Below, piece after piece: positions 1-8,240 of a DNA stretch of 64,000 bases (positions are counted from its first letter, which is position 1; each line of letters opens with the position of its first letter). This stretch comes from Prevotella sp. UBA2755. Lineage in GTDB: Bacteria > Bacteroidota > Bacteroidia > Bacteroidales > Bacteroidaceae. The DNA lies in contig DEJF01000025.1 of the NCBI GenBank assembly GCA_002353225.1, forward strand, positions 3,451-67,450, written 5' to 3'. The position numbers and the translations under genes were made by a program. Under the pieces are notes generated by a model, which saw only the letters and a program-made list of their open reading frames with translations, had not been told where the DNA came from and made no database searches.

Positions 1-25
1 GCGGTCTCTCAACAATCGGCTAATG

Positions 26-271
26 TCAAGAGAGCAGAGACTTCAACCGTTTATAACCTTCAACACCAAGAATGGTTAAGCCCCCATACTGGCAGGTCTT
101 AGCCAATCCGAAGAGGATGGTCCATAATACCCCTTTAGCAGTCATACTGATAGGTAATAACATCTGGGCGAAAGACAGAATATAGAAGGGGATACAGCAT
201 AACAGGACGACAACACCCGTCCTGAAGGATAGTGACTGCAACCACGATTTGATTTTCTCAATTGTTGTCAT
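26..271 (-). CDS. small two-helix membrane protein, function unknown
   Basis: An 81-residue protein that I do not recognise. Two hydrophobic stretches, around residues 18-40 and 44-62, look like a helical hairpin in the inner membrane. The N-terminus is short and basic and the C-terminal tail (YKRLKSLLS) is positively charged. The ATG lies 15 bp downstream of the stop of the AraC regulator on the same strand, so the two are probably co-transcribed and may act together. There is no signal peptide and no catalytic motif. Confidence 0.6.
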   Translation of the reverse strand: MTTIEKIKSWLQSLSFRTGVVVLLCCIPFYILSFAQMLLPISMTAKGVLWTILFGLAKTCQYGGLTILGVEGYKRLKSLLS

Positions 272-286
272 ATAAATAATAATGTG

Positions 287-1186
287 TTATTGATTCCTCC
301 CGATGAACTCACTGGGGGTGACTCCCACTATCTTCTTGAAGAGGCGGGTGAAATGATGAGGAAACTCGAAACCGAGTATACGAGAAGTCTCACTGATATT
401 ACGTCCCTGCATCAACAGACCCTTGCCGAGATTAATGACATAGGTGTGGATATAGTGGATGGCGGTGGTGCCTGTCGCCTTACGGAACATATCACCAAAA
501 TAGTGGGAAGAATACGCCATCTCCGAGGCGCAGTAGGCTACTGTAGGCAGTCCTAACTGGTGTTGCTTGCCATCGAAATAATACTGTTCGAGCAAAGAAT
601 GAAACCGCTTGAGGATATCGTTCGTATCCTGGGTATCCACAGATAGTTGACGCTGGTAGATACGATTACAGTACTCCAGCAGCAGACGCAGATAACCCAG
701 AATGACATGGCGAAGTACCTGTGAGTCTTCATGTATTATGATCTCCTGACGTAACTGACTCAGTAACTGAACGATGAATTCCCATTCTGATGGTTCCATC
801 CTCAATGACTCCGTATAGAAATAGGAGAAGAAATGGAAATCACGCATACGGATTTCCAAATCAGTATTATGTATTAGTTCTGGAGACCAGAGTAATGCCC
901 AACCACTTAACCATAGGTCTTTTCCATCATCCTCGGCACCGCCCAGTTGTCCTGGTGCGACAGCAAGAATAGAACCATCGCAGAGTTCCAATGGTCTGAC
1001 ACCATAACTCAAGTTCTTAGGAAACTCACGCTGGAAGAACAACCCATAAACTCCATAGTCGTTCAGACTGGTATGCACAGGCGACACCTCGTCATAACAA
1101 ACAAGACTCAGCAGTGGATGCAACTCCGGTGCTCCAGCCTGACGAGCATAAACATTAGGATTGTCAACCTTCAGGATTTTCTTCAT
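287..1186 (-). CDS. AraC-family transcriptional regulator
   Basis: A 299-residue regulator. The C-terminal ~100 residues form the double helix-turn-helix of the AraC/XylS family, ending in the typical segment with GFEFPHHFTRLFKKIVGVTPSEF. The N-terminal ~180 residues resemble a cupin-like effector or dimerisation domain, and the ligand cannot be read from the sequence. It is followed on the same strand by a small membrane protein. Divergently, 118 bp away, lies a lipoprotein gene that it might control; this is inference from position only. A TATCTTTG -7 box lies 8 nt upstream of the ATG, so the leader would be very short. Confidence 0.9.
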   Translation of the reverse strand: MKKILKVDNPNVYARQAGAPELHPLLSLVCYDEVSPVHTSLNDYGVYGLFFQREFPKNLSYGVRPLELCDGSILAVAPGQLGGAEDDGKDLWLSGWALLWSPELIHNTDLEIRMRDFHFFSYFYTESLRMEPSEWEFIVQLLSQLRQEIIIHEDSQVLRHVILGYLRLLLEYCNRIYQRQLSVDTQDTNDILKRFHSLLEQYYFDGKQHQLGLPTVAYCASEMAYSSHYFGDMFRKATGTTAIHYIHTYVINLGKGLLMQGRNISETSRILGFEFPHHFTRLFKKIVGVTPSEFIGRNQ

Positions 1187-1194
1187 CGTAGGTG

Positions 1195-1202
1195 CAAAGA
1201 TA
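1195..1202 (-). promoter_or_regulatory. putative -7 box of the AraC gene
   Basis: Read on the minus strand this is TATCTTTG, an exact match to the Bacteroidetes TAnnTTTG element, 8 nt before the start codon. I see no good TTTG -33 element 19-21 bp upstream, so the promoter call rests on one box. Confidence 0.4.
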
Positions 1203-1303
1203 GATCATTTTCTGCGAAATTGGTAGGAATATCGCAAAAATATGTGCTACATAATACAAAAAATGTTTGTAACTTTGCCAACGGAATATAAAATGAATGA
1301 AAC

Positions 1304-1924
1304 ATGATGAGATATTATTTCCTACTGATTACAACCTTGTTGTTTATCTGCTGCTCAGCAGACAACGGGACAAAAGCCCAGTCATCTTCTATATTACAGG
1401 CTCCATCCGACGATCTTAAACAAAGTAGTATGCAAACACAGACAATGCGCATCACCATTGACGGAAAGACAGAAGTAGTAAACCTCGTCAACAATACAGC
1501 CACACAGGCTTTAGTAAATAAGTTAAAAGAGGGTCCCATTAATATCTCACTTAACACTAACGGAGATTTTGAGATATGGGGTGCCTTGGGTTTCTCACTG
1601 CCGACAAGCAATGAGAACATCAACGGACAACCTGGTGATGTCGTCCTCTATGCTGGCAGCAATATCTGCATCTTTTATGGTAGCAATTCGTATAGTTACA
1701 CCCGACTGGGTAAAATCAATGGTCTCTCTGCCAGTGAACTGAAAGCATTTCTTAAAGGGGGACAGAACAATATCAGTGTTACCCTTTCATTGCCTGATGT
1801 TTCTGCTATTAACCACATCCATACTGACAAAAGCGACAACATCTATTATACGCTGAATGGACAGCGGGTAGAGCATCCCACCAAGGGCATCTACATCATA
1901 AATGGCAAAAAAATCACCCTATAA
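1304..1924 (+). CDS. secreted lipoprotein with Prevotella-type C-terminal tail
   Basis: A 206-residue protein with a lipoprotein signal peptide (MMRYYFLLITTLLFICCS, lipidation at Cys16 or Cys17). The middle is unrecognised. The last ~28 residues contain LNGQRV and KGIYIINGKK, the short C-terminal module common on exported proteins of Prevotella and relatives. It resembles a type IX secretion sorting domain, although combining it with a lipobox is unusual. A single -7 box (TAACTTTG, 1270-1277) lies upstream. It ends 22 bp before the start chosen for the next lipoprotein, so the two may form an operon. Confidence 0.65.
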   Translation: MMRYYFLLITTLLFICCSADNGTKAQSSSILQAPSDDLKQSSMQTQTMRITIDGKTEVVNLVNNTATQALVNKLKEGPINISLNTNGDFEIWGALGFSLPTSNENINGQPGDVVLYAGSNICIFYGSNSYSYTRLGKINGLSASELKAFLKGGQNNISVTLSLPDVSAINHIHTDKSDNIYYTLNGQRVEHPTKGIYIINGKKITL

Positions 1925-1946
1925 CCATATTTCTATTAATATTAAT

Positions 1947-3080
1947 ATGAAGAATGTATTATTATCGGCAGTACTTGTAGCCACAGTGCTCACTGCTTGC
2001 CAAAACAAAGAGAGTAACAAACAAAACAATGAAAGTATGAATACAACTCTGCAACTGACTCAGGAGTGGGACAAAGTTTTCCCCTTGAGCGAGAAAGTGA
2101 ACCACCACAAGGTGACGTTTGAAACACAGTACGGACTGACACTGGCTGCCGACCTTTATACACCCAAAGACGGAAAAGGCAAGATGCCTGCTATCGCTGT
2201 CAGCGGTCCCTTTGGTGCTGTGAAGGAGCAATCAAGTGGTCTGTATGCCATGAAGATGGCTGAACGTGGATTCGTAGCACTTGCCTTCGACCCTTCTTAT
2301 ACTGGTGAGAGCAGTGGGGAGCCCCGTCGCACGGCATCACCTGACATCAATACCGAGGACTTCATGGCTGCTGTTGACTTCTTGTCGAAGCAGGACTATG
2401 TGGATGCAGAAAAAATTGGTATCATAGGAATATGCGGATGGGGTGGCATCGCTTTGAATGCAGCCGCCGCCGACATCCGTATCAAAGCGACTGTGGCATC
2501 AACCATGTACGACATGACACGTATCAGCGGCAATGACTATAATGACGCTTTTGACGTAGAAGAGGCTCGTCATACAGCCAGAGAGAAAGTTGCCAAACAG
2601 CGTCTGACAGATCCTAAGGCGATGGCAGGTGGTGTGATTGACAGTGTACCGCCTCAGGCTCCACGTTTTGTTCACGACTATTATGATTATTATAAGACAC
2701 CACGTGGCTATCATCCTCGCTCAGGCAATTCGAACGACGGCTGGCGTGTCATCGGTACTCAAGCATACAGCAACAGCCGTTTCCTCTACTATATCAACGA
2801 GATTCGCTCTGCCGTCCTCGTAATGCACGGAGCCGATGCCCACTCTCGCTATTTTGGTGAGGCGGCTTATCACTACATGGTGGACGGCAAAGCCGAGGGC
2901 TATAAATTCACTGGCGAGCCTAATCCCAATCCAGAGAACAAGGAATTACTTATCATCCCTGATGCCTCTCACTGTGATCTCTATGATGGTGGTTACACGG
3001 AGAAGGTGGGCAAGGGTGAGCCAAAGAACATGATCCCCTGGGACAAACTGGCAGAATTCTTCAATAAGAATCTGAAATAA
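1947..3080 (+). CDS. alpha/beta hydrolase lipoprotein (dienelactone hydrolase-like)
   Basis: I chose the ATG at 1947, because MKNVLLSAVLVATVLTAC is a textbook lipoprotein signal with Cys18 in the lipobox; the ORF is open 15 codons further upstream. The mature part is an alpha/beta hydrolase. The nucleophile elbow reads GICGWGG, with Cys at about residue 163 in place of the usual Ser, as in dienelactone hydrolases. An acid follows in VLVMHGADAHSRY, and the histidine lies near residue 342 in IIPDASHCDLYDGG. The substrate is unknown. The 3' end overlaps the convergent amidohydrolase gene by 20 bp. Confidence 0.8.
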   Translation: MKNVLLSAVLVATVLTACQNKESNKQNNESMNTTLQLTQEWDKVFPLSEKVNHHKVTFETQYGLTLAADLYTPKDGKGKMPAIAVSGPFGAVKEQSSGLYAMKMAERGFVALAFDPSYTGESSGEPRRTASPDINTEDFMAAVDFLSKQDYVDAEKIGIIGICGWGGIALNAAAADIRIKATVASTMYDMTRISGNDYNDAFDVEEARHTAREKVAKQRLTDPKAMAGGVIDSVPPQAPRFVHDYYDYYKTPRGYHPRSGNSNDGWRVIGTQAYSNSRFLYYINEIRSAVLVMHGADAHSRYFGEAAYHYMVDGKAEGYKFTGEPNPNPENKELLIIPDASHCDLYDGGYTEKVGKGEPKNMIPWDKLAEFFNKNLK

Positions 3081-4434
3081 AACGGGAGGAAGGTTGCTTT
3101 TTAAAGATCAACCTCATCGTCTCCGAGTCGAGTGGCTGCATGGATGGGAGTTTCAAGGCTTTCACCATGTGTAGCGTACCTTGCTTGTATTTCTGGAAGT
3201 GGTCCGTCTTGATATGACGCTGGTAGGCTTCCTCTGAGGCATAGATCTCAAGGATACGGATATGTGTGGAGTCCTCGGCACTCTGCATCGGGAAGAGACA
3301 GATAACACCTGGCTCACGTTCCACACTGAGACGGTCTACCTCATTGGCAAAAGACAGATACTCTGACAGATATTGAGGATATACCTCTATCTCTGCAATA
3401 CGGACAATCATCTTACCAGGGTTTGTGACTGTAGGCTGGTCTTTCGACAAGCCAAAGAGCCACTCTGCGTTCTTGTGCAGGATCATTTCCTTAAATGGTG
3501 CGAGATCAGGCTCTTCTGTCAAGTACTGACGCATCCTTGCAAGACCTCCTGTCAACACCTGAGGAGCCACATAGGGATAGTCAGAGCCATAGAGCAGATG
3601 GTCGGGCGTGGTCATTGTGAGCATCATGCGGATGACCTCAGGAGAATGCGCTCCTGCCAAATCGTAATAAAGAGCGGCAAGGTTGGCTTCCCAATCAATA
3701 TCACCCACCATTTTGTTTGCCTGCATCACAGGGGTCAATGATTTCATACGAGGTATAGCAAGAGGCAGATAGGCACCACAATGGGGCACTACGACCTTAA
3801 CATTCGGATAACGTGCCAACACGTTGCGGCTAATCATATTCGTCACGGCACGTGTCGTCTCGGAGAGGTATTCCTGCATGGCTAATGGTGTCTGCTGCAT
3901 CACCTGACAATTGACAGGATTCGGGCGATGGGGATGCAGAATAACCACGGCTTTACGTTTATTCAAAACTGAGAAAAGGGTGTCGAGTTCTGGAGCGCCA
4001 AGATATTGCCCCTCTACATTTGTCGCCAACTTGACACCATCGGCTTTCAATACATCAAGGGCATAGACAGCCTCACGAATTGCCGCATCCACATCAGGCA
4101 ATGGTAGGGCGGCACAGAACAGAAAACGCCCAGGATGTTGCTTTTTCATTTTAGCCGCTGCCTCATTAGTTGCACGAACAACTTTTGCCGATGACGGCTG
4201 AGGAGCCGCCAATGTCAGAATTGAAGTCTGTACACCTGCCTCATCCATCCACTTCAGATGAGTCGCTTCATCGTATGTAGGAAGAGGGAACCCCTCGTCC
4301 ATCAAGCGTCCCTCACTATTGAGAGTAGACAAAAACTCCTGAGTGATGAGGTGACTGTGCACATCTACCACAACCTGAGCATTTACTATTGTGGCTAATG
4401 CCATCGTTACAATAATTGCTTTAATTCTTTTCAT
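3061..4434 (-). CDS. secreted amidohydrolase fused to an ABM (antibiotic-biosynthesis monooxygenase-like) domain
   Basis: Start placed at 4434 (MKRIKAIIVTMALATIVNAQ, a signal peptide), 5 bp after the cca stop; the protein is 457 residues. Residues ~22-335 are a metal-dependent TIM-barrel hydrolase of the amidohydrolase-2/ACMSD type. The metal ligands expected for the family are visible: HSH near the N-terminus, ILHPH, VVPHCGAYLP and GSDYPY. Residues ~350-450 form a ferredoxin-like ABM domain (MIVRIAEIEVYP ... ILEIYASEEAYQRHIKTDHFQKY), as in small quinol monooxygenases such as YgiN. The substrate is unknown. It is probably exported to the periplasm and co-transcribed with cca. Confidence 0.8.
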   Translation of the reverse strand: MKRIKAIIVTMALATIVNAQVVVDVHSHLITQEFLSTLNSEGRLMDEGFPLPTYDEATHLKWMDEAGVQTSILTLAAPQPSSAKVVRATNEAAAKMKKQHPGRFLFCAALPLPDVDAAIREAVYALDVLKADGVKLATNVEGQYLGAPELDTLFSVLNKRKAVVILHPHRPNPVNCQVMQQTPLAMQEYLSETTRAVTNMISRNVLARYPNVKVVVPHCGAYLPLAIPRMKSLTPVMQANKMVGDIDWEANLAALYYDLAGAHSPEVIRMMLTMTTPDHLLYGSDYPYVAPQVLTGGLARMRQYLTEEPDLAPFKEMILHKNAEWLFGLSKDQPTVTNPGKMIVRIAEIEVYPQYLSEYLSFANEVDRLSVEREPGVICLFPMQSAEDSTHIRILEIYASEEAYQRHIKTDHFQKYKQGTLHMVKALKLPSMQPLDSETMRLIFKKQPSSRFISDSY

Positions 4435-4439
4435 AAATA

Positions 4440-5900
4440 TTACTCCATACCATGTTCCCAACCACCATGTGTGTCAATAACTAAGCCCATTCCCTTCGCT
4501 TTCTCCTTCAACAGACGCATCAAAGGCTCACGTTCGTTCTCTACTTGGTTGTCGAGTACGGCATCCTTTAAGTATTGCTTGAGGATACCCACCTCACGAG
4601 AGGGAGAGAGATGGAAGAGTTCCATGATCTCATTGCCGTCAATCACTGGCTGCAACAGACGCTTATAATCTTTCTCCTTCAAATCTGCGAGTTTCTCACG
4701 TACCATACGGAAATTCTCCAAGAACAACTGTTTACGCACTTCGTTCTTCGAGGTGATATCCGCCTCACAAAGTGTCATCAGGTCGTCAATATCATCACCA
4801 GCGTCATTGAGCAGACGACGTACGGCAGAGTCTGTCACTTCCTCATCAGCGATAGCGATAGGACGCATGTGAAGGTCTACGAGTTTCTGCACGTAGCGCA
4901 TCTCCGTCCCCATCGGCAGTTTCAGACGACGGAAGATATCTTGTACCATCTTTGCACCAATATAATTATGGTTATGGAACGTCCATCCTATCTTGGGCTC
5001 CCAACGCTTCGTCTTCGTCTTGCCGATATCGTGCAACAAAGCACTCCACCTCAGCCATAAAGAAGCATTCTGCCGACAAACATTCTCCAAGACTTCAAGG
5101 GTATGATAGAAATTGTTCTTATGGGCTCGCCCGTCTCTCTTCTCCACGATATCCAGCGCCGCAAGTTCTGGCAGTATGATTTGCAACAGCCCACTACGCT
5201 GTAAATATTCAAAGCCAATACTGGGATGAGGTGACATCATGATTTTATTCAGTTCTACCTCAATACGCTCTCCACTGACTATCTTAATACGGTCTGCCAT
5301 CCGCTCCAACGCCTCAAAGGTTTCCTCTTCTATCTGGAAATTGAGTTGGGTGGCAAAACGAATACACCGCATCATGCGCAAGGGGTCGTCGGAAAAGGTT
5401 ATCTCTGGATCAAGAGGAGTGGAAATGATACCGTCCTGCAAATCGGCTATACCATTAAACGGGTCTACCAGTTCGCCAAAGCGCTCTTTATTCAGACATA
5501 TCGCCATAGCATTAATGGTGAAGTCACGACGATTCTGGTCGTCCTCTAACGTTCCATTCTCCACAATAGGTTTGCGAGAGTCATGGCTGTAACTCTCCTT
5601 ACGAGCACCAACGAACTCTATCTCCATCTCACGACATTTAACCTGGGCTGTCCCGAAATTGCGGAAAACAGAGAGATGCGCCCTTCTGCCCAATTTCCTT
5701 TTCAACGCAGAAGCGACTTCGATACCACTACCCACCACGACGACATCAATATCTGCGGACGGACGCTCTAAAAAAATATCACGGACATAGCCTCCCACCA
5801 CATAGCACTCAACGCCAATACTGTCGGCGACAGAACTAATCTGATGGAATATATCCTGGTCCAATATCTTAGCCAAAGCGGCATCGGAGTAAAGCCTCAT
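4440..5900 (-). CDS. cca: CCA tRNA nucleotidyltransferase / poly(A) polymerase family with HD domain
   Basis: A 486-residue enzyme adding or repairing the 3' CCA of tRNAs. The start at 5900 (MRLYSDAALAKIL) follows family length; the ORF is open 12 codons further up. The N-terminal nucleotidyltransferase head shows GGYVRDIFL and the catalytic DIDVVVVG pair, followed by RRDFTINAM. The C-terminal half carries an HD phosphohydrolase-type domain (LLHDIGKTKTK). Both tRNA genes in this window lack an encoded CCA, so this activity is needed for their maturation. The amidohydrolase begins 5 bp downstream. Confidence 0.93.
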   Translation of the reverse strand: MRLYSDAALAKILDQDIFHQISSVADSIGVECYVVGGYVRDIFLERPSADIDVVVVGSGIEVASALKRKLGRRAHLSVFRNFGTAQVKCREMEIEFVGARKESYSHDSRKPIVENGTLEDDQNRRDFTINAMAICLNKERFGELVDPFNGIADLQDGIISTPLDPEITFSDDPLRMMRCIRFATQLNFQIEEETFEALERMADRIKIVSGERIEVELNKIMMSPHPSIGFEYLQRSGLLQIILPELAALDIVEKRDGRAHKNNFYHTLEVLENVCRQNASLWLRWSALLHDIGKTKTKRWEPKIGWTFHNHNYIGAKMVQDIFRRLKLPMGTEMRYVQKLVDLHMRPIAIADEEVTDSAVRRLLNDAGDDIDDLMTLCEADITSKNEVRKQLFLENFRMVREKLADLKEKDYKRLLQPVIDGNEIMELFHLSPSREVGILKQYLKDAVLDNQVENEREPLMRLLKEKAKGMGLVIDTHGGWEHGME

Positions 5901-5978
5901 AATACTTTCTTGTCTTTTCCGACTGCAAAAGTACAAAAAATATTTATAAAACTTAATTCTTATTTCCTAAATTATTTG

Positions 5979-5986
5979 TACCTTTG
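5979..5986 (+). promoter_or_regulatory. putative -7 box of the PAP2 gene
   Basis: TACCTTTG matches TAnnTTTG and lies 22 nt before the ATG at 6009, giving a short leader. No clear TTTG lies at -33. Confidence 0.5.
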
Positions 5987-6008
5987 CACACAAATAATAA
6001 ACTTTAAT

Positions 6009-7676
6009 ATGAATATGATGAAACAAATTTTGACAGCACTCCTTTTGTGGGCAACCACGAATGCCGTTGCCTTTAACGTTGACAACTACAAGAACTTAGA
6101 GCCTTTGACACTCGATGTTCCTGAAATGAAAGCAGAATTAGGTTCTATAAGTCATGAGAACTACAACAAAAGTGAACTTAACCTAAATGCCCCAGAACCC
6201 AAAATGGATTTTGCATTCTTTAAGTCACGCACCAACCCCAACACCAAAGCCTATAAGTTCATGGATGACATGACTTTCGTCGGTGTGCCTCTCTTCATTG
6301 CTGGTATTATTGCTAAGAGTGAGAAGAATGCGTTCAAGCAACAGGACAAGCACTCGTTAGTAACAAAATTCAAGACAGGCATCGACGACTACACCCAGTT
6401 CTTTGGACCTGCCGCAGTAGTTGGATTGAAACTGGCTGGCGTAGAGGGTCGTAGTGACTGGCCCCGACTGTTGGCAAGTGCAGGCATGGGTTATGGCATC
6501 ATGGCTCTCTTTGTCAATACCATCAAACATACGGCAAAGGAAATGCGCCCCGACGGAAGTACCGCCAACTCATGGCCCTCTGGTCATACAGCCACCGCTT
6601 TCGTAGGTGCCACGCTGTTGCACAAAGAGTATGGTCTGACTCGTTCACCTTGGTATTCTGTAGCCGGCTATGGTGTGGCAACGGCAACGGGTGTCATGCG
6701 TGTACTCAACAACCGTCACTGGATTAGTGATGTACTCTCTGGTGCTGGTCTTGGTATACTCTCTGGAGAGTTAGGCTATGCCATCTGCGACTTGTTCTTT
6801 AAGGGCAAGGGGCTGCTCCGCAATGACAATATCGGTGAGGCAAGCGTTATCACCCATCCCTCTTTCTTCTCCATCTCAATGGGTATCGGACTGGGGTCTC
6901 GTGACCTTGACTTTGAAATGACAGAATATGGATGGTCAGACGACATGAACCTGAAGTTCCAGGCTTCCACAGCAGTAAGTGCTGAAGGTGCCTACTTCTT
7001 CAATCCTTATATCGGTGTGGGTGGTCGCTTGCGTGTGAAGAGTTCTCCTATCAAGGGATGGAATAAGATTACGGATTTCGCATGGGAAGACGTATATGGT
7101 TTGTATGATGCCATGTCGCAATTAGACGAAGAAGACCTGCAATCTATTGAGACAGAGATTGACGATGTCGATTTCGTCATTGAGAGCGACCACTTGACGG
7201 AGTTTGCCGTCGACTTGGGTGCTTATTTCAATTTCCCACTCTCTGACCGCTTTGCATTGGGTAGCAAACTGCTCATTGGCCGCAGCATCATGCAGGAACT
7301 TTCTTTGGATGCCAGACTGTCTGGTCAAGAATACAAAAAAGAGGATGAGCCAATGAAGCCTACAGGAGACAAGTTCGACATCAATTGGGACTATTTCACC
7401 GTTAGTGGTAATAACACCATGAAGTTCGGTACTGGCATCTCACTGACCTATGCCTATAAAAAGAACTTCTCATGGAAAGTATTCCTCGATTATGACGTAG
7501 CACGTAAGACCTACACCATTAATTACGACTATGGAGGCATCGCTTACGGCTTGTTCCCCTCTTATTTTACTAACATGACTGCAGAACAATATAAAGAGGA
7601 GTACACTGCCAGCAAGAGCATCAAGAAAACGATGCACTCTTTCGTACTAGGTGCTTCATTCGCCATTAATTTTTAA
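6009..7676 (+). CDS. PAP2-family phosphatase fused to an outer-membrane beta-barrel-like domain
   Basis: The start at 6009 (MNMMKQILTALLLWATTNAVAF, signal peptide) follows a -7 box; the frame is open further upstream, but that stretch runs antisense into cca. The 555-residue protein carries the three phosphatase motifs of the PAP2 superfamily: KHTAKEMRPDG, WPSGHTATAF and LNNRHWISDV (about residues 175-250). From about residue 285 it changes to alternating-hydrophobicity strands with glycine turns, ending VLGASFAINF with a terminal Phe. This suggests an outer-membrane barrel, so the phosphatase would face the periplasm. Lipid A or undecaprenyl-phosphate type substrates are plausible but not shown. 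Confidence 0.8.
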   Translation: MNMMKQILTALLLWATTNAVAFNVDNYKNLEPLTLDVPEMKAELGSISHENYNKSELNLNAPEPKMDFAFFKSRTNPNTKAYKFMDDMTFVGVPLFIAGIIAKSEKNAFKQQDKHSLVTKFKTGIDDYTQFFGPAAVVGLKLAGVEGRSDWPRLLASAGMGYGIMALFVNTIKHTAKEMRPDGSTANSWPSGHTATAFVGATLLHKEYGLTRSPWYSVAGYGVATATGVMRVLNNRHWISDVLSGAGLGILSGELGYAICDLFFKGKGLLRNDNIGEASVITHPSFFSISMGIGLGSRDLDFEMTEYGWSDDMNLKFQASTAVSAEGAYFFNPYIGVGGRLRVKSSPIKGWNKITDFAWEDVYGLYDAMSQLDEEDLQSIETEIDDVDFVIESDHLTEFAVDLGAYFNFPLSDRFALGSKLLIGRSIMQELSLDARLSGQEYKKEDEPMKPTGDKFDINWDYFTVSGNNTMKFGTGISLTYAYKKNFSWKVFLDYDVARKTYTINYDYGGIAYGLFPSYFTNMTAEQYKEEYTASKSIKKTMHSFVLGASFAINF

Positions 7677-7685
7677 ATAGGTACA

Positions 7686-8240
7686 ATGGCAGAGACTAAC
7701 GAGAAAACCAACGCACAGTTTGAACAGGTGATGCAGGAATGCCGCAGCCTGTTTGAGAAGAAACTCCACGATTACGGAGCGTCATGGCGTATTCTACGTC
7801 CACAGTCGCTCACCGACCAATTGTTTATTAAGGCTAAGCGTATCCGCTCTTTGGAGATTAAAAAGGAATCTCTGGTGGGTGAAGGCATTCGTCCAGAGTT
7901 CATCGCCTTGATTAACTACGGTATTGTTGGACTCATCCAACTGGCACATGGATTCTCTGATACCGTTGATATGCAACCCAAAGAGGCAATGGCTCTTTAT
8001 GACCGCTATGCCTTAGAGGCTCTCGAACTGATGAAACGCAAGAACCACGACTATGACGAAGCATGGCGTGGTATGCGTGTCAGCAGTTATACAGATTTCA
8101 TCCTCACTAAAATAGAACGCATCAAAGAGATAGAAAATCTTGGAGGTGATACCCTCGTCAGCGAGGGTATTGACGCAAACTATATGGACATCATCAACTA
8201 TGCTGTCTTCGGAGCAATCAAGTTGAGTGAGCAAGGATGA
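7686..8240 (+). CDS. DUF1599 domain protein (internally duplicated)
   Basis: A 184-residue soluble protein of the DUF1599 family, function not established. The family module occurs twice: a first copy with [31 protein letters not shown] and a late [11 protein letters not shown], and a second with [30 protein letters not shown] and [11 protein letters not shown]. It lies 9 bp after the PAP2 gene, and its stop overlaps the start of the next gene by 4 bp. That indicates translational coupling with the BT_3928-type gene, the same order I recall in Bacteroides. Confidence 0.85.
   Translation: MAETNEKTNAQFEQVMQECRSLFEKKLHDYGASWRILRPQSLTDQLFIKAKRIRSLEIKKESLVGEGIRPEFIALINYGIVGLIQLAHGFSDTVDMQPKEAMALYDRYALEALELMKRKNHDYDEAWRGMRVSSYTDFILTKIERIKEIENLGGDTLVSEGIDANYMDIINYAVFGAIKLSEQG

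Noticed and set aside
1902..1946. Longer N-terminus for the alpha/beta hydrolase
   Set aside because: It overlaps the previous gene and would put 15 residues before a perfect lipoprotein signal.
5844..6008. Upstream extension of the PAP2 protein
   Set aside because: It is antisense to cca and spans the promoter -7 box; a good signal peptide starts at 6009.
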